Assembly (NCBI RefSeq): GCF_013408685.1
Contig: NZ_JACBZY010000001.1
Location: forward strand, 1,364,001-1,428,000
DNA length: 64,000 nucleotides
Origin: Schumannella luteola
GTDB taxonomy: Bacteria > Actinomycetota > Actinomycetes > Actinomycetales > Microbacteriaceae
Direction: 5' to 3'
Under the pieces are notes generated by a model. It was given only the letters and a program-made list of their open reading frames with translations, had not been told where the DNA came from and did no database searches. Position numbers and translations under genes: made by a program. This document shows positions 38,660 to 53,085 of the stretch, one piece after another (positions within the stretch are counted from its first letter, which is position 1; each line of letters opens with the position of its first letter).

Positions 38660-39100
38660 GTGGCGCTGACGCCGGAGCGTCGCGCCGAGCTGGTGGCGCT
38701 GCGCCGCGCCCGCGACCTCATGGATCGCGAGTTCGCGAGCGGCCTCGACGTCGCCGCGGTCGCCCGCCACGCGCACATGTCGTCGGCGCACTTCTCGCGC
38801 CGCTTCCGCGCCGCCTACGGCGAGACGCCGAACGCCTACCTGATGACCCGCCGCGTCGAGCGGGCGATGATGCTGCTGCGCGGCGGCGCGAGCGTGACCG
38901 AGGCGTGTATGGCCGTCGGATACAGCTCTCTCGGCTCCTTCAGCACGGCGTTCACGAGCATCACGGGCGAGTCGCCGAGTGCGTATCGCGCCCGACCGCA
39001 CTCGCCTTTCGAGGAGATGCCGGCCTGCGTCGCCCGCTCCGTGGCCCGCCCGACGCGGCTGCCGCGCCCGCTGGCCGCTCCGCCCTCCGCATCCTCGTAG
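38660..39100 (+). CDS. AraC-family transcriptional regulator
   Basis: 146 residues, essentially only the DNA-binding domain: two helix-turn-helix units, LDVAAVARHAHMSSAHFSRRFRAAYGETPNAYLMTRRVERAMMLL and VTEACMAVGYSSLGSFSTAFTSITGESPSAYR. No N-terminal sensory domain is present. GTG 38660 is chosen because CAGGAT ends six bases upstream and the preceding frame is the palindromic intergenic DNA. It lies 86 bases before a glyoxalase-superfamily gene on the same strand, a common pairing in actinobacteria in which the regulator controls the enzyme (inference). Confidence 0.82.
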   Translation: MALTPERRAELVALRRARDLMDREFASGLDVAAVARHAHMSSAHFSRRFRAAYGETPNAYLMTRRVERAMMLLRGGASVTEACMAVGYSSLGSFSTAFTSITGESPSAYRARPHSPFEEMPACVARSVARPTRLPRPLAAPPSASS

Positions 39101-39186
39101 CCCGTCCCGCTCGCTGGCATCACCCCGACGCGATCGAGCAGGATCCGAGAAGCCGGATGCGCATCCGCCCGCCTAGCGTGAACGTC

Positions 39187-39585
39187 ATGAGCATCGGACT
39201 CCGCTTCGTGAACATCACCGTCGATGACGTCGACGCCGCGATCGCGTTCTACCGCGACGGCCTCGGCTACGAGACCCGCAACGACATCGCCTACGGCGAC
39301 GGACGCTGGGTCACCCTGGGCGTGCCCGGCGAGGCCGCCGAGATCGTCCTCTCCCAGCCGCACGCGGGCCGCGCGCCCGCCGACGCCGAGGCGATCGGCG
39401 AGCTGCTCGCCAAGGGACTGCTGCCGAACATCGTCTTCCTCAGCGACGACGTGGATGCGGCCTTCGCCCGACTGCAGCAGGCCGGCGCCGAGATCGTGCA
39501 GGAGCCGACCGACCAGGACTGGGGCCCGCGCGACTGCGCCGTGCGCGACCCCGCCGGCAACATGGTGCGCATCTCGGCCGCCTGA
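39187..39585 (+). CDS. VOC-superfamily (glyoxalase/bleomycin resistance-like) protein
   Basis: 132 residues, one vicinal-oxygen-chelate module: two beta-alpha-beta-beta-beta repeats starting [31 protein letters not shown] and [53 protein letters not shown]. It probably binds a divalent metal; substrate unknown. ATG 39187 follows TAGCGT (39174-39179) by seven bases, giving a likely leaderless start with its own promoter. The upstream AraC-type gene is the likely regulator. Confidence 0.85.
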   Translation: MSIGLRFVNITVDDVDAAIAFYRDGLGYETRNDIAYGDGRWVTLGVPGEAAEIVLSQPHAGRAPADAEAIGELLAKGLLPNIVFLSDDVDAAFARLQQAGAEIVQEPTDQDWGPRDCAVRDPAGNMVRISAA

Positions 39586-39598
39586 GCCGCGGTCCCTT

Positions 39599-39668
39599 CT
39601 CCGCGAGAGTACGTACTTTGCGGCGTCGGCCCGGCGTGTCACAGCGCAAAGTGCGTACTCTCGCGGAG
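39599..39668. repeat. Near-perfect 24-bp palindrome with 22-base loop
   Basis: The arm 39599-39622 and the reverse complement of 39645-39668 agree at 23 of 24 positions; the one difference is a U-G wobble in RNA. It contains GAGAGTACGTACTTTGCG and its near mirror. It begins 14 bases after the VOC stop and lies 43 bases before the lysC -10 box (TATGAT at 39712). It is AT-richer than its surroundings and not followed by a T-run. Confidence 0.8.
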
Positions 39669-39751
39669 CCCGGCGGCGCGACACGCGGTCAGGGGGACCC
39701 CGCGCGCTCGATATGATTCCCGAGGAATCGAGCAACCGGGAGTCGGCCGTA

Positions 39752-41017
39752 GTGAGCCTGATCGTGCAGAAGTTCGGCGGATCCAGTGTCGCCGACGCCG
39801 AGAGCATCAAGCGCGTCGCGAAGCGCATCGTCGAGACCCGCAAGGCGGGCAACGAGGTCGTCGTGGCGGTCAGCGCCATGGGCGACACCACCGATGAGCT
39901 GATCGACCTCGCCCACGAGGTGACGCCCATCCCCGACGCCCGCGAGATGGACATGCTGCTCACCACGGGCGAGCGCATCTCGATGGCGCTGCTGGCGATG
40001 GCGATCAAGAGCCTCGGCCACGAGGCCCGCAGCTACACGGGCAGCCAGGCCGGCATGATCACGGATGCGCAGCACGGCGCCGCACGCATCGTCGACGTCA
40101 CGCCGGTGCGCGTGCGCGAGGCCCTCGACGAGGGCGCGATCGCGATCGTCGCCGGCTTCCAGGGCTTCAACCGTGACTCGCGCGACATCACGACCCTCGG
40201 CCGCGGCGGCTCGGACACGACCGCCGTCGCCCTCGCCGCCGCGCTGAACGCCGACGTCTGCGAGATCTACACCGATGTCGACGGCGTCTTCACCGCCGAC
40301 CCCCGCGTCGTGCCGCGCGCGCACAAGATCGACACGATCACGAGCGAGGAGATGCTCGAGCTGGCGGCAGCCGGCGCGAAGGTGCTCTACATCCGCGCCG
40401 TCGAGTACGCCCGCCGCCACGGCGTCACCCTGCACGTGCGCTCGTCGTTCAGCCCCGCCGAGGGCACCCTGGTCATCAACCCCACCGAGGGAGAGAAAGT
40501 GGAAGAGCCGATCATCACCGGTGTCGCCGGCGACCTCAGCGAGGCGAAGATCACCGTCGTCGGCGTGCCCGACGTGCCCGGCAAGGCGGCGGAGATCTTC
40601 ACGATCGTCGCCAAGACCGGCGCCAACATCGACATGATCGTGCAGAACGTGTCGGCCGCCTCCACCGGCCTCACCGACATCTCCTTCACCCTGCCGAAGT
40701 CCGACGGTCAGAAGGTGCTGACGACCCTCAAGGCCGAGCAGCCCGAGGTCGGCTTCCAGTCGCTGCAGTACGACGACCAGATCGGCAAGCTGTCGGTGGT
40801 CGGCGCCGGGATGCGCACCAACGCCGGCGTCTCGGCTCAGCTGTTCACGTCGCTCAGCGACAACGGCATCAACATCGAGATGATCTCCACCAGCGAGATC
40901 CGCATCTCGGTCGTCACCCGCGCCGACTCGCTCGCGAAGGCGACCCAGGTCGTGCACACCGCCTTCGGGCTCGACTCCGACGGCGAGGCGAAGGTCTACG
41001 CCGGAACGGGTCGCTGA
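39752..41017 (+). CDS. lysC: Aspartokinase
   Basis: 421 residues; phosphorylates aspartate in the first step to lysine, threonine, methionine and diaminopimelate. N-terminal kinase domain (residues 1-245): [59 protein letters not shown]. Two ACT domains follow ([60 protein letters not shown]), the allosteric sites for lysine plus threonine in this class. The GTG start at 39752 has GGAG ten bases upstream; TATGAT at 39712-39717 is a fitting -10 box, so this gene has a leader of about 30 bases. An internal start encodes the beta subunit. A hairpin terminator follows. Confidence 0.96.
   Translation: MSLIVQKFGGSSVADAESIKRVAKRIVETRKAGNEVVVAVSAMGDTTDELIDLAHEVTPIPDAREMDMLLTTGERISMALLAMAIKSLGHEARSYTGSQAGMITDAQHGAARIVDVTPVRVREALDEGAIAIVAGFQGFNRDSRDITTLGRGGSDTTAVALAAALNADVCEIYTDVDGVFTADPRVVPRAHKIDTITSEEMLELAAAGAKVLYIRAVEYARRHGVTLHVRSSFSPAEGTLVINPTEGEKVEEPIITGVAGDLSEAKITVVGVPDVPGKAAEIFTIVAKTGANIDMIVQNVSAASTGLTDISFTLPKSDGQKVLTTLKAEQPEVGFQSLQYDDQIGKLSVVGAGMRTNAGVSAQLFTSLSDNGINIEMISTSEIRISVVTRADSLAKATQVVHTAFGLDSDGEAKVYAGTGR
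40499..41017 (+). CDS. lysC: Aspartokinase beta subunit from internal start
   Basis: In-frame GTG at 40499 (residue 250 of LysC) preceded by GAGGGAGAGAAA, a good ribosome site six bases away, and followed by GAAGAGCCG. The product, 172 residues starting [12 protein letters not shown], holds both ACT domains. Corynebacterium glutamicum and Bacillus make alpha2beta2 aspartokinase from the same nested arrangement (family knowledge). Confidence 0.75.
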   Translation: MEEPIITGVAGDLSEAKITVVGVPDVPGKAAEIFTIVAKTGANIDMIVQNVSAASTGLTDISFTLPKSDGQKVLTTLKAEQPEVGFQSLQYDDQIGKLSVVGAGMRTNAGVSAQLFTSLSDNGINIEMISTSEIRISVVTRADSLAKATQVVHTAFGLDSDGEAKVYAGTGR

Positions 41018-41055
41018 TCCGGTCTCACGATCGGATCGACGCTCGCACCGCGTCA

Positions 41056-41089
41056 GGAGCGCGCCGCACCCTCGGGGTCGGCGCGCTCC
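41056..41089. terminator. Hairpin after lysC
   Basis: GGAGCGCGCCG (41056-41066) pairs perfectly with CGGCGCGCTCC (41079-41089), with further CCC/GGG pairing inside; followed by gtcgttctc. It lies between convergent lysC and sbcC and probably works in both directions. Confidence 0.75.
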
Positions 41090-41190
41090 GTCGTTCTCGG
41101 GCTTGTCGTTCCCGGCGTTCCCGGGCTAGTCGGCGCCGGGCCTGTCACCCCGGCGCTCCCTGACCGTCGTCCCGCGTCGCGCGTGCCGGC

Positions 41191-46619
<5,429 letters not shown>

Positions 46620-46674
46620 GCCGACCCGCGCCCCTCACACCGAACCGCAACTTCGCTGGGATCGAATACCCGGC

Positions 46675-47466
46675 ATGGATGCGCTCACCGCACGTCGTCC
46701 GCGCCGGTCGGCTCCGCCTCTGCTGAGGCGGATGCTGACCGGCGCGGTCGCGTTCGCGGCGGCGATCGGGCTGGCCGGCTGCATCGGCGCCGGGCCCGGC
46801 TCGGACACGGGCGGCGCGAACGGCCAGAACAGCCAGGGAGGCGCCGTGACGAGCGACCCGAGCACCCCGATCATCGACCACGGGGACCCCGACGGCGAGC
46901 TCGTCGCCTTCTACGGCGACTCGTACACGATCGGCACGGCGCTCTCCGACCCGGAGGCCGAGCGCTGGCCGGCCCTCATCAGCGAGGAGCGCGGCTGGCG
47001 CGAGTTCAACCCGAGCCTCAACGGCCTCGGCTTCGTCAACCAGCGCGGCGATCGCGACCTGCCGGGCCAGATCATCGCCGCGAAGCCCGACATCGTCGTC
47101 GTCACCATGGGGCTCAACGACAACTTCAGCTACGACGGCGGCGCTGACGAGATCCACGCCGCGATCGACCGCGATCTCGACCGGCTGCACGAGAAGCTCC
47201 CCGACGCCCGCTTCATCGTCGTCGAGCCGTTCTGGTATCAGGACGAGCGCCCCGACTCGCTCGCGCAGATCATCCGCTGGGTGCACGCCGCCGCCGAACG
47301 CATCGGCGCCGACTGGGTGAGCGGGGCATCCCACTGGATGGACGGCGCGGCGAAGCGCGGCGTGCTCGCCGACGACGGCCTGCACCCGAACGCCGCCGGT
47401 CACGCCGACTTCGCGCGGCGGATGGATGCGGCGCTCACCCGGCTGGGTCTGCCCGCGACCCGCTGA
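46675..47466 (+). CDS. SGNH-type hydrolase lipoprotein
   Basis: 263 residues. Basic N-terminus, hydrophobic stretch MLTGAVAFAAAIGLAGC with lipobox LAGC near residue 37, then a Gly/Ser/Gln linker. The catalytic domain starts LVAFYGDSYTIGTALSD (block I, nucleophile Ser), GLGFVNQRGDRDLPGQI (block II Gly), VVTMGLNDNFSYDG (block III, GxND), and DDGLHPNAAGHADFARRM (block V, DxxH). All catalytic blocks of the GDSL/SGNH family are present, so an active extracellular esterase or acetylhydrolase anchored to the membrane is expected; the substrate is unknown. It follows asd by 55 bases. Confidence 0.84.
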   Translation: MDALTARRPRRSAPPLLRRMLTGAVAFAAAIGLAGCIGAGPGSDTGGANGQNSQGGAVTSDPSTPIIDHGDPDGELVAFYGDSYTIGTALSDPEAERWPALISEERGWREFNPSLNGLGFVNQRGDRDLPGQIIAAKPDIVVVTMGLNDNFSYDGGADEIHAAIDRDLDRLHEKLPDARFIVVEPFWYQDERPDSLAQIIRWVHAAAERIGADWVSGASHWMDGAAKRGVLADDGLHPNAAGHADFARRMDAALTRLGLPATR

Positions 47467-47540
47467 GTCGGTCATCCGCTCGACCTGAGCGCGACTCCCG
47501 TGCGTCAGCCGGGCGCGTCGCGCGCGCCTAGACTGGCCCG

Positions 47541-49010
47541 GTGAGCAAGCCCATCGACGTCGCCCTGATCGGCGGCGGAATCATGAGTGCGACCCTCGGA
47601 ACCCTGCTGCAGCGCCTCGAGCCCGGCTGGTCGATCTCGATCTTCGAGAGCCTCGGCGACATCGCGCAGGAGTCCTCCAACCCGTGGAACAACGCGGGCA
47701 CCGGCCACTCGGCTCTCTGCGAGCTGAACTACACGCCCGAGAAGAACGGGCAGATCGACGTCAGCAAGGCGATCGAGGTGAACGAGCAGTTCCAGGTGTC
47801 GCGCCAGTTCTGGTCGTACCTGGTCGACGAGGGTGCGCTGCCCGACCCGAAGGCGTTCATCAACGAGGTTCCGCACATGAGCTTCGTGTGGGGCGAGAAG
47901 AACGTCGACTACCTGCGTCGCCGCTTCGACGCGCTCAAGGACCACCCGCTCTTCGCCGGTATGGAGTACAGCGAGGATGCGAAGGTCATCCGCTCGTGGG
48001 CCCCGCTGCTGATCCCGGGTCGCCGCAAGGACCAGCCGATCGCCGCGACCCGCATCGCCGCGGGAACCGACGTCGACTTCGGCGCCCTGACCCGTCTGCT
48101 GGTCGGCGCGATGACCGACAAGGGCGCGAAGCTGAAGACCGACCACCGGGTGATCGGCCTCAAGCGCACCAAGGACGGGCTGTGGAAGATCCGCATCCGT
48201 CACGAGATCGGCGGAACGGTGCTCGAGGTCACGGCGCGCTTCGTGTTCGTCGGTGCCGGAGGCGGCGCGCTCAACCTGCTGCAGAAGTCGGGCATCCCTG
48301 AGATCAAGGGCTTCGGCGGCTTCCCGATCAGCGGCGAGTTCCTGCGCACCGACGACCCCGAGGTCGTCGCCCAGCACGCGGCGAAGGTCTACGGCAAGGC
48401 GTCGGTCGGCGCTCCGCCGATGTCGGTTCCGCACCTCGACACCCGCGTCGTCAACGGCCAGGCGAGCCTGCTCTTCGGGCCCTACGCGGGCTTCTCGACG
48501 AAGTACCTCAAGAAGGGCTCGCTGCTGGATCTCTTCCAGGCACTGCGCCCGCACAACATCTCGACCTTCCTCGGCGCCGGGCTCAAGAACCTCGACCTGG
48601 TCAAATACCTCGTCGGCGAGGTCTTCGCCAGCCGCGCCAAGAAGATCCGTGCGCTGCAGGAGTTCGCGCCGAACGCGAAGGGCTCTGACTGGCGCCTCAT
48701 CACGGCCGGCCAGCGCGTGCAGGTCATGAAGAAGGATGCGAACGGCAAGGCCGTCATCCAGTTCGGCACCGAGGTCGTCTCGGCCGCCGACGGCTCGATC
48801 GCCGGTCTGCTCGGCGCCTCGCCGGGCGCCTCGACGGCCGTGCCGATCATGCTGACGCTCGCCGAGAAGTGCTTCCCCGACAAGATCGCGGAGTGGACGC
48901 CGAAGCTCACCGAGATGGTGCCGAGCTACGGCGCCACCGTCGGCGCGGACGAGAAGGTCGCTGCGGCGACTCTCGGGCGCACCGCGGCGGCGCTGCAGAT
49001 CCAGCCCTGA
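47541..49010 (+). CDS. mqo: Malate:quinone oxidoreductase
   Basis: 489 residues; membrane-associated FAD enzyme of the TCA cycle that passes electrons from malate to quinone. N-terminal FAD site VALIGGGIMSATLGTLLQRLEPGW, EESSNPWNNAGTGHSALCELNYTP-like motif (here QESSNPWNNAGTGHSALCELNYTP), VFVGAGGGALNLLQKSGIPE, FGPYAGFSTKYLK and the terminal ASPGASTAVPIMLTLAEKCFP. GTG 47541 follows TAGACT (47529-47534) by six bases; leaderless start likely. No neighbouring gene has an obvious functional link. Confidence 0.95.
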   Translation: MSKPIDVALIGGGIMSATLGTLLQRLEPGWSISIFESLGDIAQESSNPWNNAGTGHSALCELNYTPEKNGQIDVSKAIEVNEQFQVSRQFWSYLVDEGALPDPKAFINEVPHMSFVWGEKNVDYLRRRFDALKDHPLFAGMEYSEDAKVIRSWAPLLIPGRRKDQPIAATRIAAGTDVDFGALTRLLVGAMTDKGAKLKTDHRVIGLKRTKDGLWKIRIRHEIGGTVLEVTARFVFVGAGGGALNLLQKSGIPEIKGFGGFPISGEFLRTDDPEVVAQHAAKVYGKASVGAPPMSVPHLDTRVVNGQASLLFGPYAGFSTKYLKKGSLLDLFQALRPHNISTFLGAGLKNLDLVKYLVGEVFASRAKKIRALQEFAPNAKGSDWRLITAGQRVQVMKKDANGKAVIQFGTEVVSAADGSIAGLLGASPGASTAVPIMLTLAEKCFPDKIAEWTPKLTEMVPSYGATVGADEKVAAATLGRTAAALQIQP

Positions 49011-49174
49011 CCGGCCCGCTGACGCCCCGCCGCCGGGGTTGATCTGCGACCGCCGACGTTCCGGTCGCGTCGGGAGTCGGCATCCGCCCATCCGCTGACT
49101 ACGCTGAGCCCATCGCGCTTCTCAGCGCGGACCGTCGCCCGCGCCGCGCGCGAGAGGCGACGCGGGGGAGCGCG

Positions 49175-50218
49175 ATGACGCGCAGAGAGCAGGGTGCGAT
49201 GGCGCAGCGGGTGGGGATCCGCGAGGTGGCCCGGCAGGCTGGCGTCTCGGTCACGACCGTGTCGCACGCGCTCAACGACCGCGGCCAGGTCAGCGCCGCC
49301 ACGCGCGAGCACGTCAAGCGCATCGCCGGCGAGCTCGGCTACGCCCCCAACCGCATCGCGAGCGCCCTGCGCAGTCAGCGTTCGCGGCTGATCGGCTTCG
49401 TCAGCGACGAGATCGCGGCGACCCCCTTCTCGGGCCGGGTGATCACGGGCGCGCAGGATGCGGCATCCGAGCTCGGGCTCATGCTCATGGTGGTCGACTC
49501 GGCGCGCGACGACGGGCTCGAGGAGCGCCAGATCGAGACCCTGCTCGCCCAGCAGGTCGACGGCGTCGTCTACGCGCGCATGTTCCACCAGCTGGCCGAT
49601 GTGCCGGCGACGCTCGGCGCGCATCCGACGATGCTGGTGGATGCGGTCGACCGTGCCGGCGCGCAGCCGTCGATCGTGCCCGACGAGGTGCAGATCGGTC
49701 GCATCGCGACGGAGCACCTCATCGAGGCCGGGCACCGGCAGATCGCGCACCTCACCCTCGAGCAGCCGGGCATGGCCCGCGACGGCCGCGAGGCGGGGTT
49801 CCTGGCGACGATGCGCGAGTGCGGGCTCACCGGCCCGGTCATCCGCGTGCCCGGCATCGGCGACGCGGTCGCGGGGCGTCGCGCGGCGACCGAGCTGCTG
49901 CGTCGGCATCCGCAGATCACGGCCGTCCTGTGCTTCAACGACCAGATGGCGATGGGCGTCTACCAGGTCGCCCAGGCGGCCGGCTTGCGCATCCCACAGC
50001 AGCTCTCGGTCGTCGGCGTCGACGACTTCTGGCCGATCTCCGAAGGACTCGACCCGGTGCTGACCACGGTCGCGCTGCCGCACTACGCGATGGGGCGGCT
50101 CGCGATCACCCGGCTCGAGGCGCTCATCACCGGACAGGCGGATGCCGCTCCGCGCGAAGCGAGGCTCGCCTGCGAGCTGGTGCGGCGCGCGTCGGTGACG
50201 GCCCCTCCTGCCCCCTGA
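49175..50218 (+). CDS. LacI-family transcriptional regulator
   Basis: 347 residues. N-terminal helix-turn-helix GIREVARQAGVSVTTVSHALNDRGQVSAATREHVKRIAGELGYAPNRIASALRSQRS (hinge AxALRS present), then a periplasmic-binding-like effector domain (RLIGFVSDEIAATPFSGRVITGAQDAASELGLMLMVVDS, AVLCFNDQMAMGVYQVAQAAGLRIPQQLSVVGVDDF). Such proteins repress sugar-use genes, but no sugar transporter or glycosidase adjoins it. GGGGGAG at 49165-49171 places the start at ATG 49175; ATG 49199 is an alternative. TACGCT at 49100-49105 may be its -10 box, giving a leader of about 60 bases. Confidence 0.88.
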   Translation: MTRREQGAMAQRVGIREVARQAGVSVTTVSHALNDRGQVSAATREHVKRIAGELGYAPNRIASALRSQRSRLIGFVSDEIAATPFSGRVITGAQDAASELGLMLMVVDSARDDGLEERQIETLLAQQVDGVVYARMFHQLADVPATLGAHPTMLVDAVDRAGAQPSIVPDEVQIGRIATEHLIEAGHRQIAHLTLEQPGMARDGREAGFLATMRECGLTGPVIRVPGIGDAVAGRRAATELLRRHPQITAVLCFNDQMAMGVYQVAQAAGLRIPQQLSVVGVDDFWPISEGLDPVLTTVALPHYAMGRLAITRLEALITGQADAAPREARLACELVRRASVTAPPAP

Positions 50219-50347
50219 TTCCAGCCATATGCCGGTTCGGGCATGATCTCGACCCGGGCTTCTCGCGCCTCCGCGCGGATCGCTGCTCGACCCTGCCGCG
50301 GGAGCCGCCCGTGTCGCGTGGCCGCGGGCAGAAACGAAGAACGGCTG

Positions 50348-50376
50348 TTGACGAACTCGCCGAGCGGGTCTAGCGT
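50348..50376 (+). promoter_or_regulatory. Promoter of the ABC-F gene
   Basis: TTGACG (50348-50353), exactly 17 bases, then TAGCGT (50371-50376). It is among the best -35/-10 pairs in the window. Transcription should begin near 50383, more than 300 bases before the ABC-F start codon. Confidence 0.72.
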
Positions 50377-50384
50377 CGCTCCCC

Positions 50385-50396
50385 GTGAAGATCTGA
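50385..50396 (+). CDS. Three-codon leader reading frame (M-K-I-stop)
   Basis: GTG AAG ATC TGA begins about two bases after the predicted transcription start. In this window, start codons near the predicted 5' end are used often, so this tiny frame could be translated as an almost leaderless leader peptide. The first bases of an inverted repeat start inside its stop codon. Its function as a ribosome sensor is inference. Confidence 0.4.
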   Translation: MKI

Positions 50397-50483
50397 GACT
50401 CCGTCCGACCCGCGTCTGAGGCAGCTGCCCGGCGGGTGACGTGCGCCGATCCGGCGTCCCGTGCGAGTGGCGCGGGGAGTCTC
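50395..50483 (+). promoter_or_regulatory. Leader inverted repeat overlapping the mini-ORF stop
   Basis: GAGACTCC (50395-50402) is perfectly complementary to GGAGTCTC (50476-50483). The left arm overlaps the stop codon of the three-codon frame, so a ribosome held there would mask it and free the right arm. Intervening sequence has additional GC-rich pairing potential, such as GCCGATCCGGC. Confidence 0.5.
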
Positions 50484-50649
50484 TTCCGAATCCCGGTGGC
50501 CTGACGGTCCGGCGGTCCTCCGCCCCGCCGTTCCGATCACCATCCGACGACCGATCCCGGCCGACGACCTCCGCATCCTATGGCGGCGTCGCGACCGGCG
50601 TCGCTCGTCACCACGATCCCGGACGAACTCCACGCCCGCTCCCGGATCC

Positions 50650-50692
50650 GGCTCCGGCGCCGATTCCGACGCCGAACCGAAGGAGCCCTCTT

Positions 50693-50694
<2 letters not shown>
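50650..50694 (+). terminator. Attenuator-like hairpin covering the ABC-F ribosome site
   Basis: GGCTCC (50650-50655) plus GGCG (50656-50659) pair with CGCC (50670-50673) and GGAGCC (50682-50687), followed at once by CTCTTTT. The right arm contains the GGAG of the ribosome site AAGGAG (50680-50685), and the T-run enters the TTG start at 50693. If formed, the hairpin could both end transcription and hide the ribosome site. Confidence 0.6.
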
Positions 50695-52399
<1,705 letters not shown>

Positions 52400-52433
52400 C
52401 CGGCGCCATCTGATCCCGTGGCCGCCGCGGGCC

Positions 52434-52934
52434 TCAGCGCGATCGATCCGCGCGGGGCTCGCGGCTGCTGCGGGAGAGCGGATAGCGCTCGTCGAGACGC
52501 GGCTCGATCACCGCATCCATGAGCCAGCGGCCGAGCAGTGCGCCGCCCGCCCAGTAGGCGCCGAGGGCGAGGTAGAGCATGCCGAGATGCGTGATGGCCA
52601 CGACGACCGTGATGCCCATCGCCAGCACGACGCCGATGCCGACGTAGAGGCTGCGCCACGAGCGGGTGGCGCGGTCGCGCTGCTGCTGCTCGCGCTCGGT
52701 GCGGGCGTCGAGCCCGTCGACGGCCTCACCGAACTCGGGCTTCTCGACCGTCTCGAAGAGGTCTCTGACCGGCACCTCGAAGGCGCGCGCGACGAGGGTG
52801 AGGGTCTCGAGGCTGGCGTCGTCGCCGCGTTCGAGCCGCTGGATGGTGCGCACGGTCACGCCGCTGTGCTCGGCCAGGCGCTCCTGGGTCCAGCCGCGTT
52901 CGCGGCGGAGGGTGCTGATGCGGGTCTCGTTCAT
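52434..52934 (-). CDS. XRE-type regulator with two membrane helices
   Basis: 166 residues. Residues 1-58 form a helix-turn-helix (ISTLRRERGWTQERLAEHSGVTVRTIQRLERGDDASLETLTLVARAFEVPVRDLF); residues about 95-140 hold two membrane helices (SLYVGIGVVLAMGITVVVAI, LYLALGAYWAGGALLGRWLMD), a 2TM domain. Membrane-bound regulators of this type are common in Microbacteriaceae; target genes are unknown. ATG 52934 is chosen because TAGCGT on the minus strand (52947-52942) ends seven bases upstream, giving a leaderless start. It is divergent from the SOS-box radical SAM gene. Confidence 0.8.
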   Translation of the reverse strand: MNETRISTLRRERGWTQERLAEHSGVTVRTIQRLERGDDASLETLTLVARAFEVPVRDLFETVEKPEFGEAVDGLDARTEREQQQRDRATRSWRSLYVGIGVVLAMGITVVVAITHLGMLYLALGAYWAGGALLGRWLMDAVIEPRLDERYPLSRSSREPRADRSR

Positions 52935-53049
52935 GCCCATCACGCTAAGAATGCCCGGCTTCTGGCTCCACGTCAGCAGCACGACGATCACCCGACAGCT
53001 TCACGACAGCGACCCGACAGGCTCTCGGCGCCCCGGGAAACGCGGTGCA

Positions 53050-53078
53050 TTGACACCATATCGAACGTATGTTCGAAT
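53050..53078 (+). promoter_or_regulatory. Promoter of the radical SAM gene
   Basis: TTGACA (53050-53055), 17-base spacer, TCGAAT (53073-53078). The expected start of transcription lies at ATG 53086. The SOS box fills the spacer and reaches into the -10 box. Confidence 0.65.
53061..53076. promoter_or_regulatory. LexA-binding SOS box, perfect palindrome
   Basis: TCGAAC-GTAT-GTTCGA, an exact match to the actinobacterial/Gram-positive LexA consensus (CGAACNNNNGTTCG) with perfect outer symmetry. It lies between the -35 and -10 boxes of the downstream gene, where LexA would block RNA polymerase, and 10 bases before its start codon. Confidence 0.85.
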
Positions 53079-53085
53079 GTCGAGC

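Larger units (their letters stand above)
50219..50692. other. Leader region upstream of the ABC-F gene
   Basis: 474 bases without a normal gene. In order: promoter 50348-50376, three-codon frame 50385-50396, inverted repeat 50395/50483, GC-rich potential stems, and a terminator-like hairpin 50650-50694. The frame of the ABC-F gene stays open through most of it by GC bias, but composition and the ribosome site favour the TTG start at 50693. Confidence 0.65.

Noticed and set aside
39224-39751. Upstream extension of the lysC reading frame through the VOC gene
   Set aside because: It runs out of frame over the VOC gene and the palindrome; aspartokinases begin at the [10 protein letters not shown] block.
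50441-50692. Upstream extension of the ABC-F protein by 84 residues
   Set aside because: The frame is open but the sequence contains the leader hairpins and has no ribosome site, whereas TTG 50693 has AAGGAG at seven bases.
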